NCBI RefSeq assembly: GCF_001202025.1
Contig: NZ_LGHS01000052.1
Location: forward strand, 131,501 to 195,500
From: Pseudorhodobacter aquimaris
GTDB taxonomy: Bacteria > Pseudomonadota > Alphaproteobacteria > Rhodobacterales > Rhodobacteraceae
DNA: 64,000 bases
Direction: 5' to 3'
Shown piece by piece: positions 1 to 8,871 of the stretch. Under the pieces are notes generated by a model that ran no database searches, was not told the origin of the DNA, and saw only the letters and a list, made by a program, of their open reading frames with translations. A program made the translations under genes and the position numbers. The first letter of the stretch is position 1, and each line of letters opens with the position of its first letter.

Positions 1-1078
1 GGCCGACCAAAGGCTCTGTTTCGGGGCGGCTGCGGTTGGCCGAGGGCATGCCCACAACCAGATCAACCTCACCGGTGTAGCGGTGGATCAGCACCTTGAA
101 GGCCGCCAGCAATAGCGTGTGTTGCGAGACCCCTTGTAACGCGGCCAGTGACCGCAGCGCAGCATCCAGATTGGCCGGAAACACCAGCGGATGCAATGCG
201 CCACTGTGGTCTTGAAGGGCGGGGCGCTGAAAATCGGCCGGTAGCCGCGTGACCGGCAGATCCTTGCCCAGATGGTCGCGCCAGAATGTCATATGGCGTG
301 ATTGCCCTTTGGCATTTTGCCACGCGGCCACATCGCCGAATTGCACCGGCAAGGCCCGCAGCCCTGCGGGTGTGCCGGAAACCGCCTCTGTATAAATCGC
401 CGCAAATTCACCCATCAGAATTTCAACCGACCCGCCATCTGCGGCGATGTGATGAAGCGTGAACAACAGCACAAACCGATCATCTGCCCGCCGCAGGATG
501 CACATCCGCAGGGGGGGCTCTTTGGTCAGGTCAAAGGGGCGGGTGGCCTCTTTTCGGGTCAGCACATCTATGTCGGATTGCGCCGTGTCCGGGATATCCA
601 GAATGGCGACCGGCGCGCTTGAATCGGCGCTGATGTGCTGCGCGGGGATGCCGTCTTTTTCAGCGATGCGCATGCGCAAAACGGTGTGCCGCTGGATGAT
701 ACGGGAAAGGGCGGCTTTCACCGCGTCGATATCCAGATCTCCTTCGGCCACAAGGGTAAATGGGATGTGGTGGGCGGCCTCAGGGGCCATGCGTCCTGCC
801 ACCCAGAGCCGCATCTGGGCATCGCTCAGCGGTGGGGTGGACGTGTTCAGCGCCGGTATTGACGCTGCATCTTGTCGGGCGGTCAGGAATGTGATGATCT
901 CGGGCTTGCGATCACGGATTTCGGCACCAAGCGCCCCGGTCAAAAGCGCGCGCGGGCCGGTGCAGTGCAAGGTGCCGCCTGCAACAGAGACCCGAACCCC
1001 GCCTTGATACAGCCGGGCCAAAAGCCCTTCGACCCCCGCCTTCCCTGTGGAGGCGGTGGTCCAAACCCCATCGTGCAT
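1..1078 (-). CDS. NRPS, N-terminal part (TubC-type docking domain + condensation domain), cut by window edge
   Basis: Translating the minus strand from the ATG at 1078 gives 359 open codons that run off the left edge. Residues about 14-65 form a TubC_N-type docking domain (LLARLYQGGVRVSV near its start). A condensation domain follows from about residue 82, with LSDAQMRLWVAG as its first core motif and HHIAADG at 209-215 (His209, His210, Asp214). TubC-type domains accept the C-terminus of a partner synthetase, so this enzyme probably works downstream of another NRPS or PKS in the chain. The ATG follows GCGGGGGAAAC, a reasonable ribosome site. The gene is divergent from the FAAL operon across 187 bp and very likely belongs to the same pathway. 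Its remaining modules and any release domain lie outside the window. Confidence 0.9.
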   Translation of the reverse strand, partial: MHDGVWTTASTGKAGVEGLLARLYQGGVRVSVAGGTLHCTGPRALLTGALGAEIRDRKPEIITFLTARQDAASIPALNTSTPPLSDAQMRLWVAGRMAPEAAHHIPFTLVAEGDLDIDAVKAALSRIIQRHTVLRMRIAEKDGIPAQHISADSSAPVAILDIPDTAQSDIDVLTRKEATRPFDLTKEPPLRMCILRRADDRFVLLFTLHHIAADGGSVEILMGEFAAIYTEAVSGTPAGLRALPVQFGDVAAWQNAKGQSRHMTFWRDHLGKDLPVTRLPADFQRPALQDHSGALHPLVFPANLDAALRSLAALQGVSQHTLLLAAFKVLIHRYTGEVDLVVGMPSANRSRPETEPLVG

Positions 1079-1265
1079 GTTTCCCCCGCAAGTGTTGACA
1101 ATGGCGGGTGAAAGCTGGGGTTACATGTTGCCTGGCTTCCCGATTTGGATAGTTGACTAAAATACTTTGGCTTTGTATGCAAGGCGGAAATTAACGGGTT
1201 CCAGCCGCCGCCAAGCCCCATCGCAGCAGACTTTTATGTCTCCAATCGTGGCACCAGGCGGAACA
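1079..1265. promoter_or_regulatory. Divergent promoter region of the NRPS/PKS cluster
   Basis: This gap separates two divergent biosynthetic genes. On the plus strand TTGACT (1153-1158) is followed after 17 bp by TATGCA (1176-1181), a plausible sigma-70 promoter with a start near 1189. A transcript starting there excludes the ATG at 1167 as the FAAL start and favours 1266. No equally clear promoter was seen for the leftward gene, and no recognisable iron-regulator box was found by eye. Confidence 0.45.
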
Positions 1266-3419
1266 ATGGCAAGTCAATCATTAAGACGAAAAGACGCTGC
1301 ATGGCCGCCCTCCCGCCCCAAAGGCACAGTGCGCAGCCTTGTCGACGATTTGGCCAGCCATGCGGCCCGCCAGCCTGCCGGGATTGCCTTTCGGTTTCTG
1401 CCGGATCGCGGTTATGCCACGGCCGCAACCGTCTGGAGCTGGGCCGATCTGGAGGCGCGGGTCTGGGGTGTTGCGCGCTATTTATTACGCCAAGGTATCA
1501 AAGCGGGCGCGCGGGTGCTTCTGGCCTATCCCACGGGGCTAGATTTCATCGCGGGGTTTCTTGGTTGCCTTTGTATCGGCGCGGTGCCTGTGCCGGTGTC
1601 CCTGCCGCGCCCGCGTGAACGGATGAGCCGTTGGGGGCATGTGTCGCGGGATGCGGGGGCCTCGCTGATCCTGTGTGCTGCGGGCGATCTTGACCGGCTG
1701 TCGGCCCAGACGGCCGAGGTCGGGATTGCAGCTTGTCATGCGCCGCTGACAGATGATTTCGTGCCGGTCGGGTTTGATCGCGAAACCATCCGGTTTGAGG
1801 CCGGTCCCGAGGATCTTGCCTTTTTGCAATACACATCCGGATCGACCGAGGCGCCAAAGGGCGTCATGGTCACCCACGCGATGTTGCAGGCCAATCTGGA
1901 ACAGATCCGTGCGGGCTTTGGCTTTACGGCGCTGGACCGTATTGCGGGCTGGTTGCCGCATTACCATGATATGGGGCTGATCGGGGGCATCCTGACGCCG
2001 GTTCATCTGGGCATTTCCAATACGATGATGACGCCCACTGCGTTCCTGCGCGATCCGCTGCGCTATTTGCATATGGCAAGCCGGTATGGTGCCACGGTGA
2101 TTGGCGGGCCGAACTTTGGCTATGATCACATCCTGCGCCGCGCCACCCCTGAGGCGATTGCCGGTATTGACCTGTCCGCCCTACGGGTTGCGTTTTCCGG
2201 GGCCGAGCCGATCCGCGCCGATACCCAGCAAGAGTTCCAACGGGTCTTTGCGCCTGCGGGGTTTTCGCCGCGCCACTGGGTTGGCTGTTACGGCTTGGCC
2301 GAGGCCACGCTATGCGTCAGCGTGACCCCCCCGACAGAGATTGCCCGCCACGCCTGCCTTGATGCCGCGGCACTGCGGCGGGGGAATATTGCGGCAGGTC
2401 AGGATGTCACCTTGCCAGAAAGCGGTGCGGCAACGGGCGGGCAAGAGATTGCGATTGTCGACCCTGATACCTTACAACGCGCCCCTACCGATAAGGTAGG
2501 AGAGATCTGGTTGCGCGGGCCGAATATCGCAAAGGGCTATTGGATGTCCGACGCGCCCGATCTTTTCGATCAACGGCTTGGGGGTGCGGGGGGCTGGCTG
2601 CGCACGGGCGATCTGGGCTTTGTCCAAGGGGGGCGGTTGTTTGTGACCGGCCGTCTGAAAGAGCTGATTATCCTGCGGGGGCAAAACCTCTATCCGCAGG
2701 ATCTGGAACGGACGGTTGCCATCTCTGACGCCGCGATTGCCAAGGGCCGCATCGCCGCCTATGAGATGGAGGGTGGTGGCCTTGGCATCATCTGCGAGTT
2801 GACCCGACAAGCCTGCAGGGATGTGCAAGCGGATGCCATATTTGCAAACATCCGCAACGCTTTGGGGCAAACCCACGGCATCACGCCTGACCATATCACG
2901 CTGCTGCGCCCCACAAGGCTTCCGGTTACGCCAAGCGGCAAGATCCAGCGTTTGGCCTGCAAGTCCGCGCAATGGCCGGACGCGGTTGCGCAGTGGCAGG
3001 CCAATACCGTGCAAAACAGCACCCCTTTGGCACCGCGCGGGGCATTACTGGCGCAATTGCAAAGCATGCCCCTGCCGCTGCGCAAGGGGCGCTTGTTATC
3101 GCACCTTCGCACGGCACTGGCACAGGCCACCGGCAACGCTGAGGGGATCAGCAACGATGGCCGCTTTTTTGAGATGGGGTTGGACTCAGTCAACGCCGTG
3201 TCCCTGATCGCCACATTGGAACAAGAGCTGGCGCTTGATCTGGATGCGACAGTGATCTTTGAACACAGCACCCCCAAGGCGTTGGTAGATTACCTTCTGG
3301 CGCGGCTGTTCCCACCGCAAAACACGCGCCCAGGGCACCCACATACACAAGCGACCAAGGATACGCAGGCCCTTGCGGCGGTGCCGGGGTCCGCGCCATT
3401 CCCACGGAGACTAGAATGA
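1266..3419 (+). CDS. Fatty acyl-AMP ligase fused to a C-terminal acyl carrier protein
   Basis: The 717-aa protein should adenylate a free fatty acid and pass it to its own carrier domain, starting a lipopeptide chain. The adenylate-forming domain (about 15-560) shows YTSGSTEAPKG from 189, the FAAL-type YHDMG at 233-237, YGLAEATLC and RTGDLG from 446. A carrier domain follows with FFEMGLDSVNAVSL and the phosphopantetheine Ser at 641. The start at 1266 is chosen because CAGGCGGAACA precedes it; ATGs at 1167 and 1236 have poor ribosome sites, and 1167 lies upstream of the likely transcription start. The stop overlaps the PKS start (ATGA). A CoA ligase role is less likely given the FAAL-like motifs and the fused carrier. 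Confidence 0.92.
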   Translation: MASQSLRRKDAAWPPSRPKGTVRSLVDDLASHAARQPAGIAFRFLPDRGYATAATVWSWADLEARVWGVARYLLRQGIKAGARVLLAYPTGLDFIAGFLGCLCIGAVPVPVSLPRPRERMSRWGHVSRDAGASLILCAAGDLDRLSAQTAEVGIAACHAPLTDDFVPVGFDRETIRFEAGPEDLAFLQYTSGSTEAPKGVMVTHAMLQANLEQIRAGFGFTALDRIAGWLPHYHDMGLIGGILTPVHLGISNTMMTPTAFLRDPLRYLHMASRYGATVIGGPNFGYDHILRRATPEAIAGIDLSALRVAFSGAEPIRADTQQEFQRVFAPAGFSPRHWVGCYGLAEATLCVSVTPPTEIARHACLDAAALRRGNIAAGQDVTLPESGAATGGQEIAIVDPDTLQRAPTDKVGEIWLRGPNIAKGYWMSDAPDLFDQRLGGAGGWLRTGDLGFVQGGRLFVTGRLKELIILRGQNLYPQDLERTVAISDAAIAKGRIAAYEMEGGGLGIICELTRQACRDVQADAIFANIRNALGQTHGITPDHITLLRPTRLPVTPSGKIQRLACKSAQWPDAVAQWQANTVQNSTPLAPRGALLAQLQSMPLPLRKGRLLSHLRTALAQATGNAEGISNDGRFFEMGLDSVNAVSLIATLEQELALDLDATVIFEHSTPKALVDYLLARLFPPQNTRPGHPHTQATKDTQALAAVPGSAPFPRRLE

Positions 3420-6400
3420 CCGAAAAAACCCGACCGGCTATGCGCGAGATGCAAGATATGTTACAGCGCGCACGCGTACATATTAAGCATCAAGCGCAAT
3501 CGGCCAATGAAAAGATTGCCGTGGTCGGCATGTCGGCCCGTCTGCCCGGTGCCGCTGATCTGGATGCGTTCTGGGATCTGTTGAAGGGCCGATCCTCGGG
3601 CCTGCGGGCGGTCACGCCAGAGGATCTGACAGCAGCACAGGCTGGTGATGAGACCAAAGACAGCGAATATGTGCCCGTCTGGGGTGGCCCCCCCGAAGCC
3701 GACGGTTTTGACGCCGCGTTTTTTGGCTATGCCCCCAGCGAGGCGATGCTTCTGGACCCCCAGCAAAGGATGTTCCTTGAATGTGCGTGGCACGCGTTGG
3801 AGCATGCGGGCTATGACAGCGCGCGACTGGAATATGCGGTTGGCGTCTATGCCGGATCGGCCTTGGCGGGTCATCTTTTGCGCGTGGCCGACAGTGCCGA
3901 TCAACTGGCGGCGGGTCTTGCCAATATCGGCGGTATGGTGGCGGCGCGGGTGTCATTTCATATGGATATGACAGGACCGTCGGTCGGGGTGCAAACGACA
4001 TGTTCCAGCGCGCTTGTGGCCGTGCATCAGGCGATACAGGGCCTGCGCAATGGCGATTGTGACATGGCAATTGCGGGGGCGGTCGCGGTAAACCAGCCCC
4101 GGCCCGAAGGCTATTTGCATCAGCCGGACGGGATCTCTGCGCCCGATGGGCGTTGCAGGCCCTTTGATGCCGATGCTGCGGGGACGGTGTTTACCAATGG
4201 CGCGGGCGTTGTTGTGTTGAAACGCTTGGGCGATGCCTTGGCCGATGGTGATACGGTCCACGGTGTCTTGTTGGGATCGGGCGTGAACAATGACGGCGGC
4301 AATAAAGTCAGCATCACAGCACCCAGCGTTGCGGGTCAAGCGGGCGTTATCACGACCGCCCTGCGCAATGCCGGGGTTACCCCCACGGATATCGATTTCA
4401 TCGAGACACATGGCACCGGCACCGCGCTGGGTGACCCGATAGAGCTGGCCGCGCTTAATCGCAGCTATGGCAAAGATCTGCTTGCGGCAGGGCGACGATG
4501 CGCCTTGGGGGCGGTAAAGGGGAACCTTGGTCACCTGGATGCCGCGGCCGGAATGGCGGGGCTTATCAAGGTCTTGCTGTCCTTGCGTCATGATTACATG
4601 CCGGGGACGGTGCATTTCAATGCACCCAACCCCAAATGTGATTTCGGCCCCTTTGACGTGCTGGCCGAGGGGCGCGCTTGGCCCAAGGAGGCCGACAGGC
4701 CGCGCCGCGCCGGTCTTAGCGCCTTTGGCATTGGCGGTACCAACGCCCATCTGATCATCGAAGAAGCCCCGTCCCAAGAGGGTAAAACCCTTACCGCCGA
4801 CACCCATATGCTGCCGCTCTCGGCCCGCACGCCAGCGGCTCTTGCACAGATGCGCATCCGGCTTGCCGACCATCTGGCGGGTGCCGATGCGCCATCGCTG
4901 GCCGATTGCGCCCATACGTTGCAATCGGGACGCAAGGCGTTCGAATGTCGCCAATATATCGTGGCCAAGACCCATCAGGATGCCATCGCCGCATTGCGCG
5001 ACGGCGCGGAGCAACCCCTTGCCCCCCTGAATGCCCCCGACCCTGTTTTCCTGTTCTCGGGGCAAGGCAGCCAACGTTCCGGCATGTGCCGTGATCTTTA
5101 TGCAGAGGATGCTGTGTTTGCGGCGGCCTTGGAGGAATGTCTCGCCCTGATCCCCGCCGGTCTGGACATGCGCCACCTGTTGCTGACGGCCAGCGAGGAC
5201 GCAAGGATTGATGAGACCCGCGTGACGCAGCCCACGCTTTTTGCCACAGAATATGCACTGGCGCGCATGTGGATGGCGCGGGGGCTGATGCCGGTGGCGA
5301 TGCTGGGCCACAGCATTGGCGAATATGTCGCGGCCACGCTGGCGGGGGTGTTTTCGCTGGCCGATGCGCTGCATGTGGTCTGTGCGCGGGGCGCGTTGAT
5401 GCAGGCTTGCGCGCCGGGTGCGATGCTCTCGGTCATGATGTCGGAACGGGAGGCCCAAGGCGCTTTGCCCGAGGGGGTGGAGATCGCAGCGGTGAACGGC
5501 CCGCGCAATGTCACCTTGTCAGGTCCCGCCGTGGCGATCACGGAACTGGCCCGCCAGTTTGATCAAAGCGGTATCGGCTGCCGGATATTGCGCACCTCGC
5601 ACGGGTTTCACAGCGCGGCGATGGAACCGGCCCTGGACGGCTTTCGCGCGGTGCTGGCGGAGGTCACGCTTTCACCGCCGCAAAGCGCGATCCTGTCCAA
5701 TGTTACCGGCGACTGGATGACCGAAGCCGAGGCGACGGACCCCGAATGCTGGGTCACCCATCTGCGCGCGCCGGTGCGATTTGGCGATTGCGTGGCACAG
5801 GTGATGGCGCTGGAGCATCCGCTTTTAATTGAGATCGGCCCCGGTCCGGGCCTGAGCCGTCTGGCGCGTCAACAGCTTGGGCAAAAGGGGCGCAGCATCG
5901 CCACGCTGCCCGATGCGGGCGTGCAAGACGGGATGTCGGAAACCCAACAGGCAAGCGGCGCGCTTTGGGCGGCGGGCGTGGCGTTGAAGCCCGCCGCCGG
6001 TCGGCGTGTGCCCCTGCCGGGCTATCCGTTTGAACGGCAAAGCTTCTGGCTCCCCGCCAAGCCGCAAGGGCATGCCCCCACGTCAGAGGGCGGGTTCTTC
6101 TATCAGCCGGTTTGGCAACGTGTTCCCGTCGCCCAAGGCAAGGACAAGGGGCCTTGGCTGGCATTTGGCGCGGTGCCCGCGCAAACAGATATGATCGCCG
6201 TCAGGGATGCCGGGGATGGCACCTTGCAGGAATTGGGTCAGGGATACCAAATAGATCCGCTCAATCCCGATCACTACCTTGAGGTTTTGCGCAGGGTTGA
6301 GGCGCGGCGTATCATCCTTGCCGGTGACAAGGATCTGGCCGGCCGTGTGATGGCCCTTGCCACCGCGCTGGCAGAATTGGGCGATCCGGCCGATGTGACC

Positions 6401-7774
6401 TTGCTGGGCAGCGGCATGCAAGAGGTCACAGGCACAGAGGCCCTTTGCCCCGATACGGCGGCGGCCCTTGGTCTGGTTGCGGTGCTGCGTCAGGAATTGC
6501 AGGGTGTGACCTGCCTTTCCATTGATCTGCCCGAGAGCGGTTTTGACGCTGTGCTGGATCAGGTGCTGGCCATGGACCACGGCGAGACATTGCATCTGGC
6601 CTTGCGCGGCGGCTACCTTTGGCGGCTGGAGGAAATGCCGACCCCCTTGGACCCTGTTAAGGGTTTGCCCGTCACCCAAGGGCCGTTCCTGATCGTCGGG
6701 GATCTGGTCAACGGTCTTGCACATGTCTTTGTCAAAGCACTGGCGCAGCAAGGGGCGCGGCTGATCCTCGCGGGGCGCGGCCTGCCGGAGCGCAAGGATT
6801 GGGACGGCTGGCTGGCGACCCATGGCCCGCAGGATCCGGCATCGCGGATGATTGCCGCGCTGCGCGGGTTGGACGTGCGGATATACAGCGGCGATGAGGG
6901 CGATGCCCGGTGGCTGGACGCCGCTCTGACCGAGGCCGAGGCAGGGATGGGACCTGTTGGCGGTGCGTTCCACAGTGCCGCGATGGGGGATGCCCATTTC
7001 GCGCCCTTGACCCAGACTACATTGGCCGAGGCCACAGCCGTGATCGACATCAAAAGACGCGGGGTGCGGGCGTTGCGGCAGGTGCTGGCCAAGCGCGCCC
7101 CTGTCTTTTGTCTCTTGCAGTCCTCGCTGTCGTCGGTGGTGGGCGGACAAGGTTTTGCCGCCTATGCCGCGGCCAATGCATGGCTTGATGCCGAGACGCT
7201 TTGCGCGCGGCGTGAGGGGAAAACAGTCTGGCAAGCGGTGCGTTGGGATGTGGCCGAAACCGGATCGATCGGCGCCGTCGCAGGGGCCTCAGCGACGCAG
7301 GTTTTGACCGGGGCCGAGGTCTGGCAGGCGGCGCTGTCCGTGCTGGCGCAACCTCGGGCCGGATTGGTTGCCGTGTCCCATGGTGATCTGCGTGCGCGTT
7401 TGTTGGCCCCTGTGCCCAAGCCGTCGGAACCGGCGCAAAGACAGGTGAAAACCGCATTTGTCGCGCCGCGCAATGACTATGAGATCGCCGTCGCCAAGGT
7501 GATGTCAGAGATGCTGGGCGTGGCCGATATCGGGGCCGAGGACAACTTTTTCGAGCTGGGCGGGCACTCTTTGCTGGCGATCCAAATCATCAACCGCCTG
7601 CGTAAGGATTTCGGGGTGGAGCTGCCTGTGCGGGCCTTGCTCTATGAGGCGCCGACCGTTGCGGGGATTGCGGCCACTGTCAAAAAGGCCAGCGCCGATG
7701 CCGCGCGCGACCTGTCGCTGCTTGATAGCCTGTTGACCGAATTCGAAGACCAACCCACTGAAACGACGGAATAA
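3416..7774 (+). CDS. Type I polyketide synthase, KS-AT-KR(degenerate)-ACP
   Basis: This 1452-aa single module should extend the acyl starter by one C2 unit. The ketosynthase (about 35-460) has Cys196 in TTCSSA, then ETHGTGT and GNLGHLDAAAG. The acyltransferase (about 540-860) has GHSIG with Ser633 and an HGFH motif close to the HAFH of malonyl-specific ATs. The reductase region (about 900-1300) keeps a catalytic Ser in SSLSS, Tyr1250 and Asn1254 (YAAAN). Its nucleotide loop at 1094-1101 reads VGDLVNGL instead of a TGGxGxxG pattern, so reduction is doubtful. The carrier domain has Ser1385 in ELGGHSLLA. The C-terminus is acidic (LLDSLLTEFEDQ) and could be a docking tail. It overlaps the FAAL gene by 4 bp. 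Confidence 0.93.
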   Translation: MTEKTRPAMREMQDMLQRARVHIKHQAQSANEKIAVVGMSARLPGAADLDAFWDLLKGRSSGLRAVTPEDLTAAQAGDETKDSEYVPVWGGPPEADGFDAAFFGYAPSEAMLLDPQQRMFLECAWHALEHAGYDSARLEYAVGVYAGSALAGHLLRVADSADQLAAGLANIGGMVAARVSFHMDMTGPSVGVQTTCSSALVAVHQAIQGLRNGDCDMAIAGAVAVNQPRPEGYLHQPDGISAPDGRCRPFDADAAGTVFTNGAGVVVLKRLGDALADGDTVHGVLLGSGVNNDGGNKVSITAPSVAGQAGVITTALRNAGVTPTDIDFIETHGTGTALGDPIELAALNRSYGKDLLAAGRRCALGAVKGNLGHLDAAAGMAGLIKVLLSLRHDYMPGTVHFNAPNPKCDFGPFDVLAEGRAWPKEADRPRRAGLSAFGIGGTNAHLIIEEAPSQEGKTLTADTHMLPLSARTPAALAQMRIRLADHLAGADAPSLADCAHTLQSGRKAFECRQYIVAKTHQDAIAALRDGAEQPLAPLNAPDPVFLFSGQGSQRSGMCRDLYAEDAVFAAALEECLALIPAGLDMRHLLLTASEDARIDETRVTQPTLFATEYALARMWMARGLMPVAMLGHSIGEYVAATLAGVFSLADALHVVCARGALMQACAPGAMLSVMMSEREAQGALPEGVEIAAVNGPRNVTLSGPAVAITELARQFDQSGIGCRILRTSHGFHSAAMEPALDGFRAVLAEVTLSPPQSAILSNVTGDWMTEAEATDPECWVTHLRAPVRFGDCVAQVMALEHPLLIEIGPGPGLSRLARQQLGQKGRSIATLPDAGVQDGMSETQQASGALWAAGVALKPAAGRRVPLPGYPFERQSFWLPAKPQGHAPTSEGGFFYQPVWQRVPVAQGKDKGPWLAFGAVPAQTDMIAVRDAGDGTLQELGQGYQIDPLNPDHYLEVLRRVEARRIILAGDKDLAGRVMALATALAELGDPADVTLLGSGMQEVTGTEALCPDTAAALGLVAVLRQELQGVTCLSIDLPESGFDAVLDQVLAMDHGETLHLALRGGYLWRLEEMPTPLDPVKGLPVTQGPFLIVGDLVNGLAHVFVKALAQQGARLILAGRGLPERKDWDGWLATHGPQDPASRMIAALRGLDVRIYSGDEGDARWLDAALTEAEAGMGPVGGAFHSAAMGDAHFAPLTQTTLAEATAVIDIKRRGVRALRQVLAKRAPVFCLLQSSLSSVVGGQGFAAYAAANAWLDAETLCARREGKTVWQAVRWDVAETGSIGAVAGASATQVLTGAEVWQAALSVLAQPRAGLVAVSHGDLRARLLAPVPKPSEPAQRQVKTAFVAPRNDYEIAVAKVMSEMLGVADIGAEDNFFELGGHSLLAIQIINRLRKDFGVELPVRALLYEAPTVAGIAATVKKASADAARDLSLLDSLLTEFEDQPTETTE

Positions 7775-7801
7775 TGCCCCATGTCCAATAAGGAAGCAGC
7801 C

Positions 7802-8866
7802 ATGCAGTTCAGCCTGTTCTATTTCGATGGAGACGGGGCGACCCGCAACCCGGATGCCTATCGTCTGTTGATGGATAGCGCGGTTTTTGCCGATACCAAC
7901 GGCTTGTCCGCGCTGTGGGTGCCGGAACGTCACTTCCATGCCTTTGGCGGGCTTTATCCCAATCCGGCGGTGATCCATGCCGCCTTGGCCGTGGCTACGA
8001 AAAACGTCAAGCTGCGGTCGGGCAGCGTGGTGATGCCGCTTCACCACCCCGTGCGCGTGGCCGAGGATTGGGCCATTGTCGACAACCTCTCGGGCGGGCG
8101 CGCAGGGATTGCCATGGCCTCTGGCTGGACGATGGAGGAATTTGTGCTGTCGCGTGAACCGCATGGGTTCCGCCGCACCCAGATGTGGCAGGGATATGAG
8201 CAGGTGACACGCCTGCTGGCCGGTGACAGCGTTGAGTTTGAGGATGCCGACGGTAATCTGGTTGCGGCCAAAACCCTGCCGCGCCCCTTGCAGCCGCGCA
8301 TTCCCTTTTGGGTCGCCTGTCAGTCGACCGAAACCTTTATCGAGGCGGGGCGCCGTGGCATCAATGTGCTGTGCTCTTTGCTGGGCGAAACACTAGAGGA
8401 TGTCGCCGTCAAGATCCGCGCCTACCGTGAGGCCTTGGACCAGAACGGCCATGACCCGGATGCGGGCAAGGTCACCATGATGGTCCACACCTTTCTGGCC
8501 GATGATGTCGAGACGGCCAAGGCCAATGTGATCGAGCCGTTCACCGAATATCTGCGCACGCATTATCATCTGCTCGAAAGCCTTGCCAAAAGCATGAACC
8601 TGAACGTCCAACTGTCGGATTTCAGCGAGGATGATCTTGAAACCTTGCTGAAATTCGGGGTCGAGGGGTTCATGAACGGCCGCTCGTTGATCGGCAGCCC
8701 CGAAAGCGTGCAGCCCTTTGTGCAGGCGCTGGCCGATGCGGGGGTCGATGAGACCGCCTGTCTGATCGATTTCGTGCAGGATTATGATCTGGTCATGGGT
8801 GGGCTGCCCAAGATCGCGCAGCTTGCCCAAGCCACCGCTGCGGGTCATCCGCGCAAGACTGCCTGA
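7802..8866 (+). CDS. Luciferase-like flavin monooxygenase of natural-product type
   Basis: The 354-aa protein matches the stand-alone form of the luciferase-like monooxygenase domain found in NRPS/PKS enzymes. FSLFYF lies at the N-terminus, followed by WVPERHFHAFGGLYPNP, LRSGSVVMPLHHP, DNLSGGRAGIAMASGW and, near the C-terminus, GFMNGRSLIGSPESV. Family members use reduced flavin and oxygen to hydroxylate or otherwise oxidise carrier-bound acyl groups. Its place between the PKS and the first NRPS suggests the extended acyl chain as substrate. The start at 7802 is preceded by AAGGAAGCAGCC; an in-frame ATG at 7781 has a weaker ribosome site. The next gene starts 5 bp after the stop, so coupling is likely. 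The exact oxidation cannot be told from sequence. Confidence 0.88.
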   Translation: MQFSLFYFDGDGATRNPDAYRLLMDSAVFADTNGLSALWVPERHFHAFGGLYPNPAVIHAALAVATKNVKLRSGSVVMPLHHPVRVAEDWAIVDNLSGGRAGIAMASGWTMEEFVLSREPHGFRRTQMWQGYEQVTRLLAGDSVEFEDADGNLVAAKTLPRPLQPRIPFWVACQSTETFIEAGRRGINVLCSLLGETLEDVAVKIRAYREALDQNGHDPDAGKVTMMVHTFLADDVETAKANVIEPFTEYLRTHYHLLESLAKSMNLNVQLSDFSEDDLETLLKFGVEGFMNGRSLIGSPESVQPFVQALADAGVDETACLIDFVQDYDLVMGGLPKIAQLAQATAAGHPRKTA

Positions 8867-8871
8867 CGCAG

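Noticed and set aside
1167-1265. Upstream start for the FAAL gene at 1167
   Set aside because: It overlaps the -10 region of the likely promoter and has no ribosome site; 1266 has CAGGCGGAACA.
3953-5458. Long minus-strand open frame of 501 codons
   Set aside because: It lies wholly inside the PKS ketosynthase/acyltransferase, has low-complexity Arg/Gly/His-rich translation and no domain; a shadow frame of GC-rich coding DNA.
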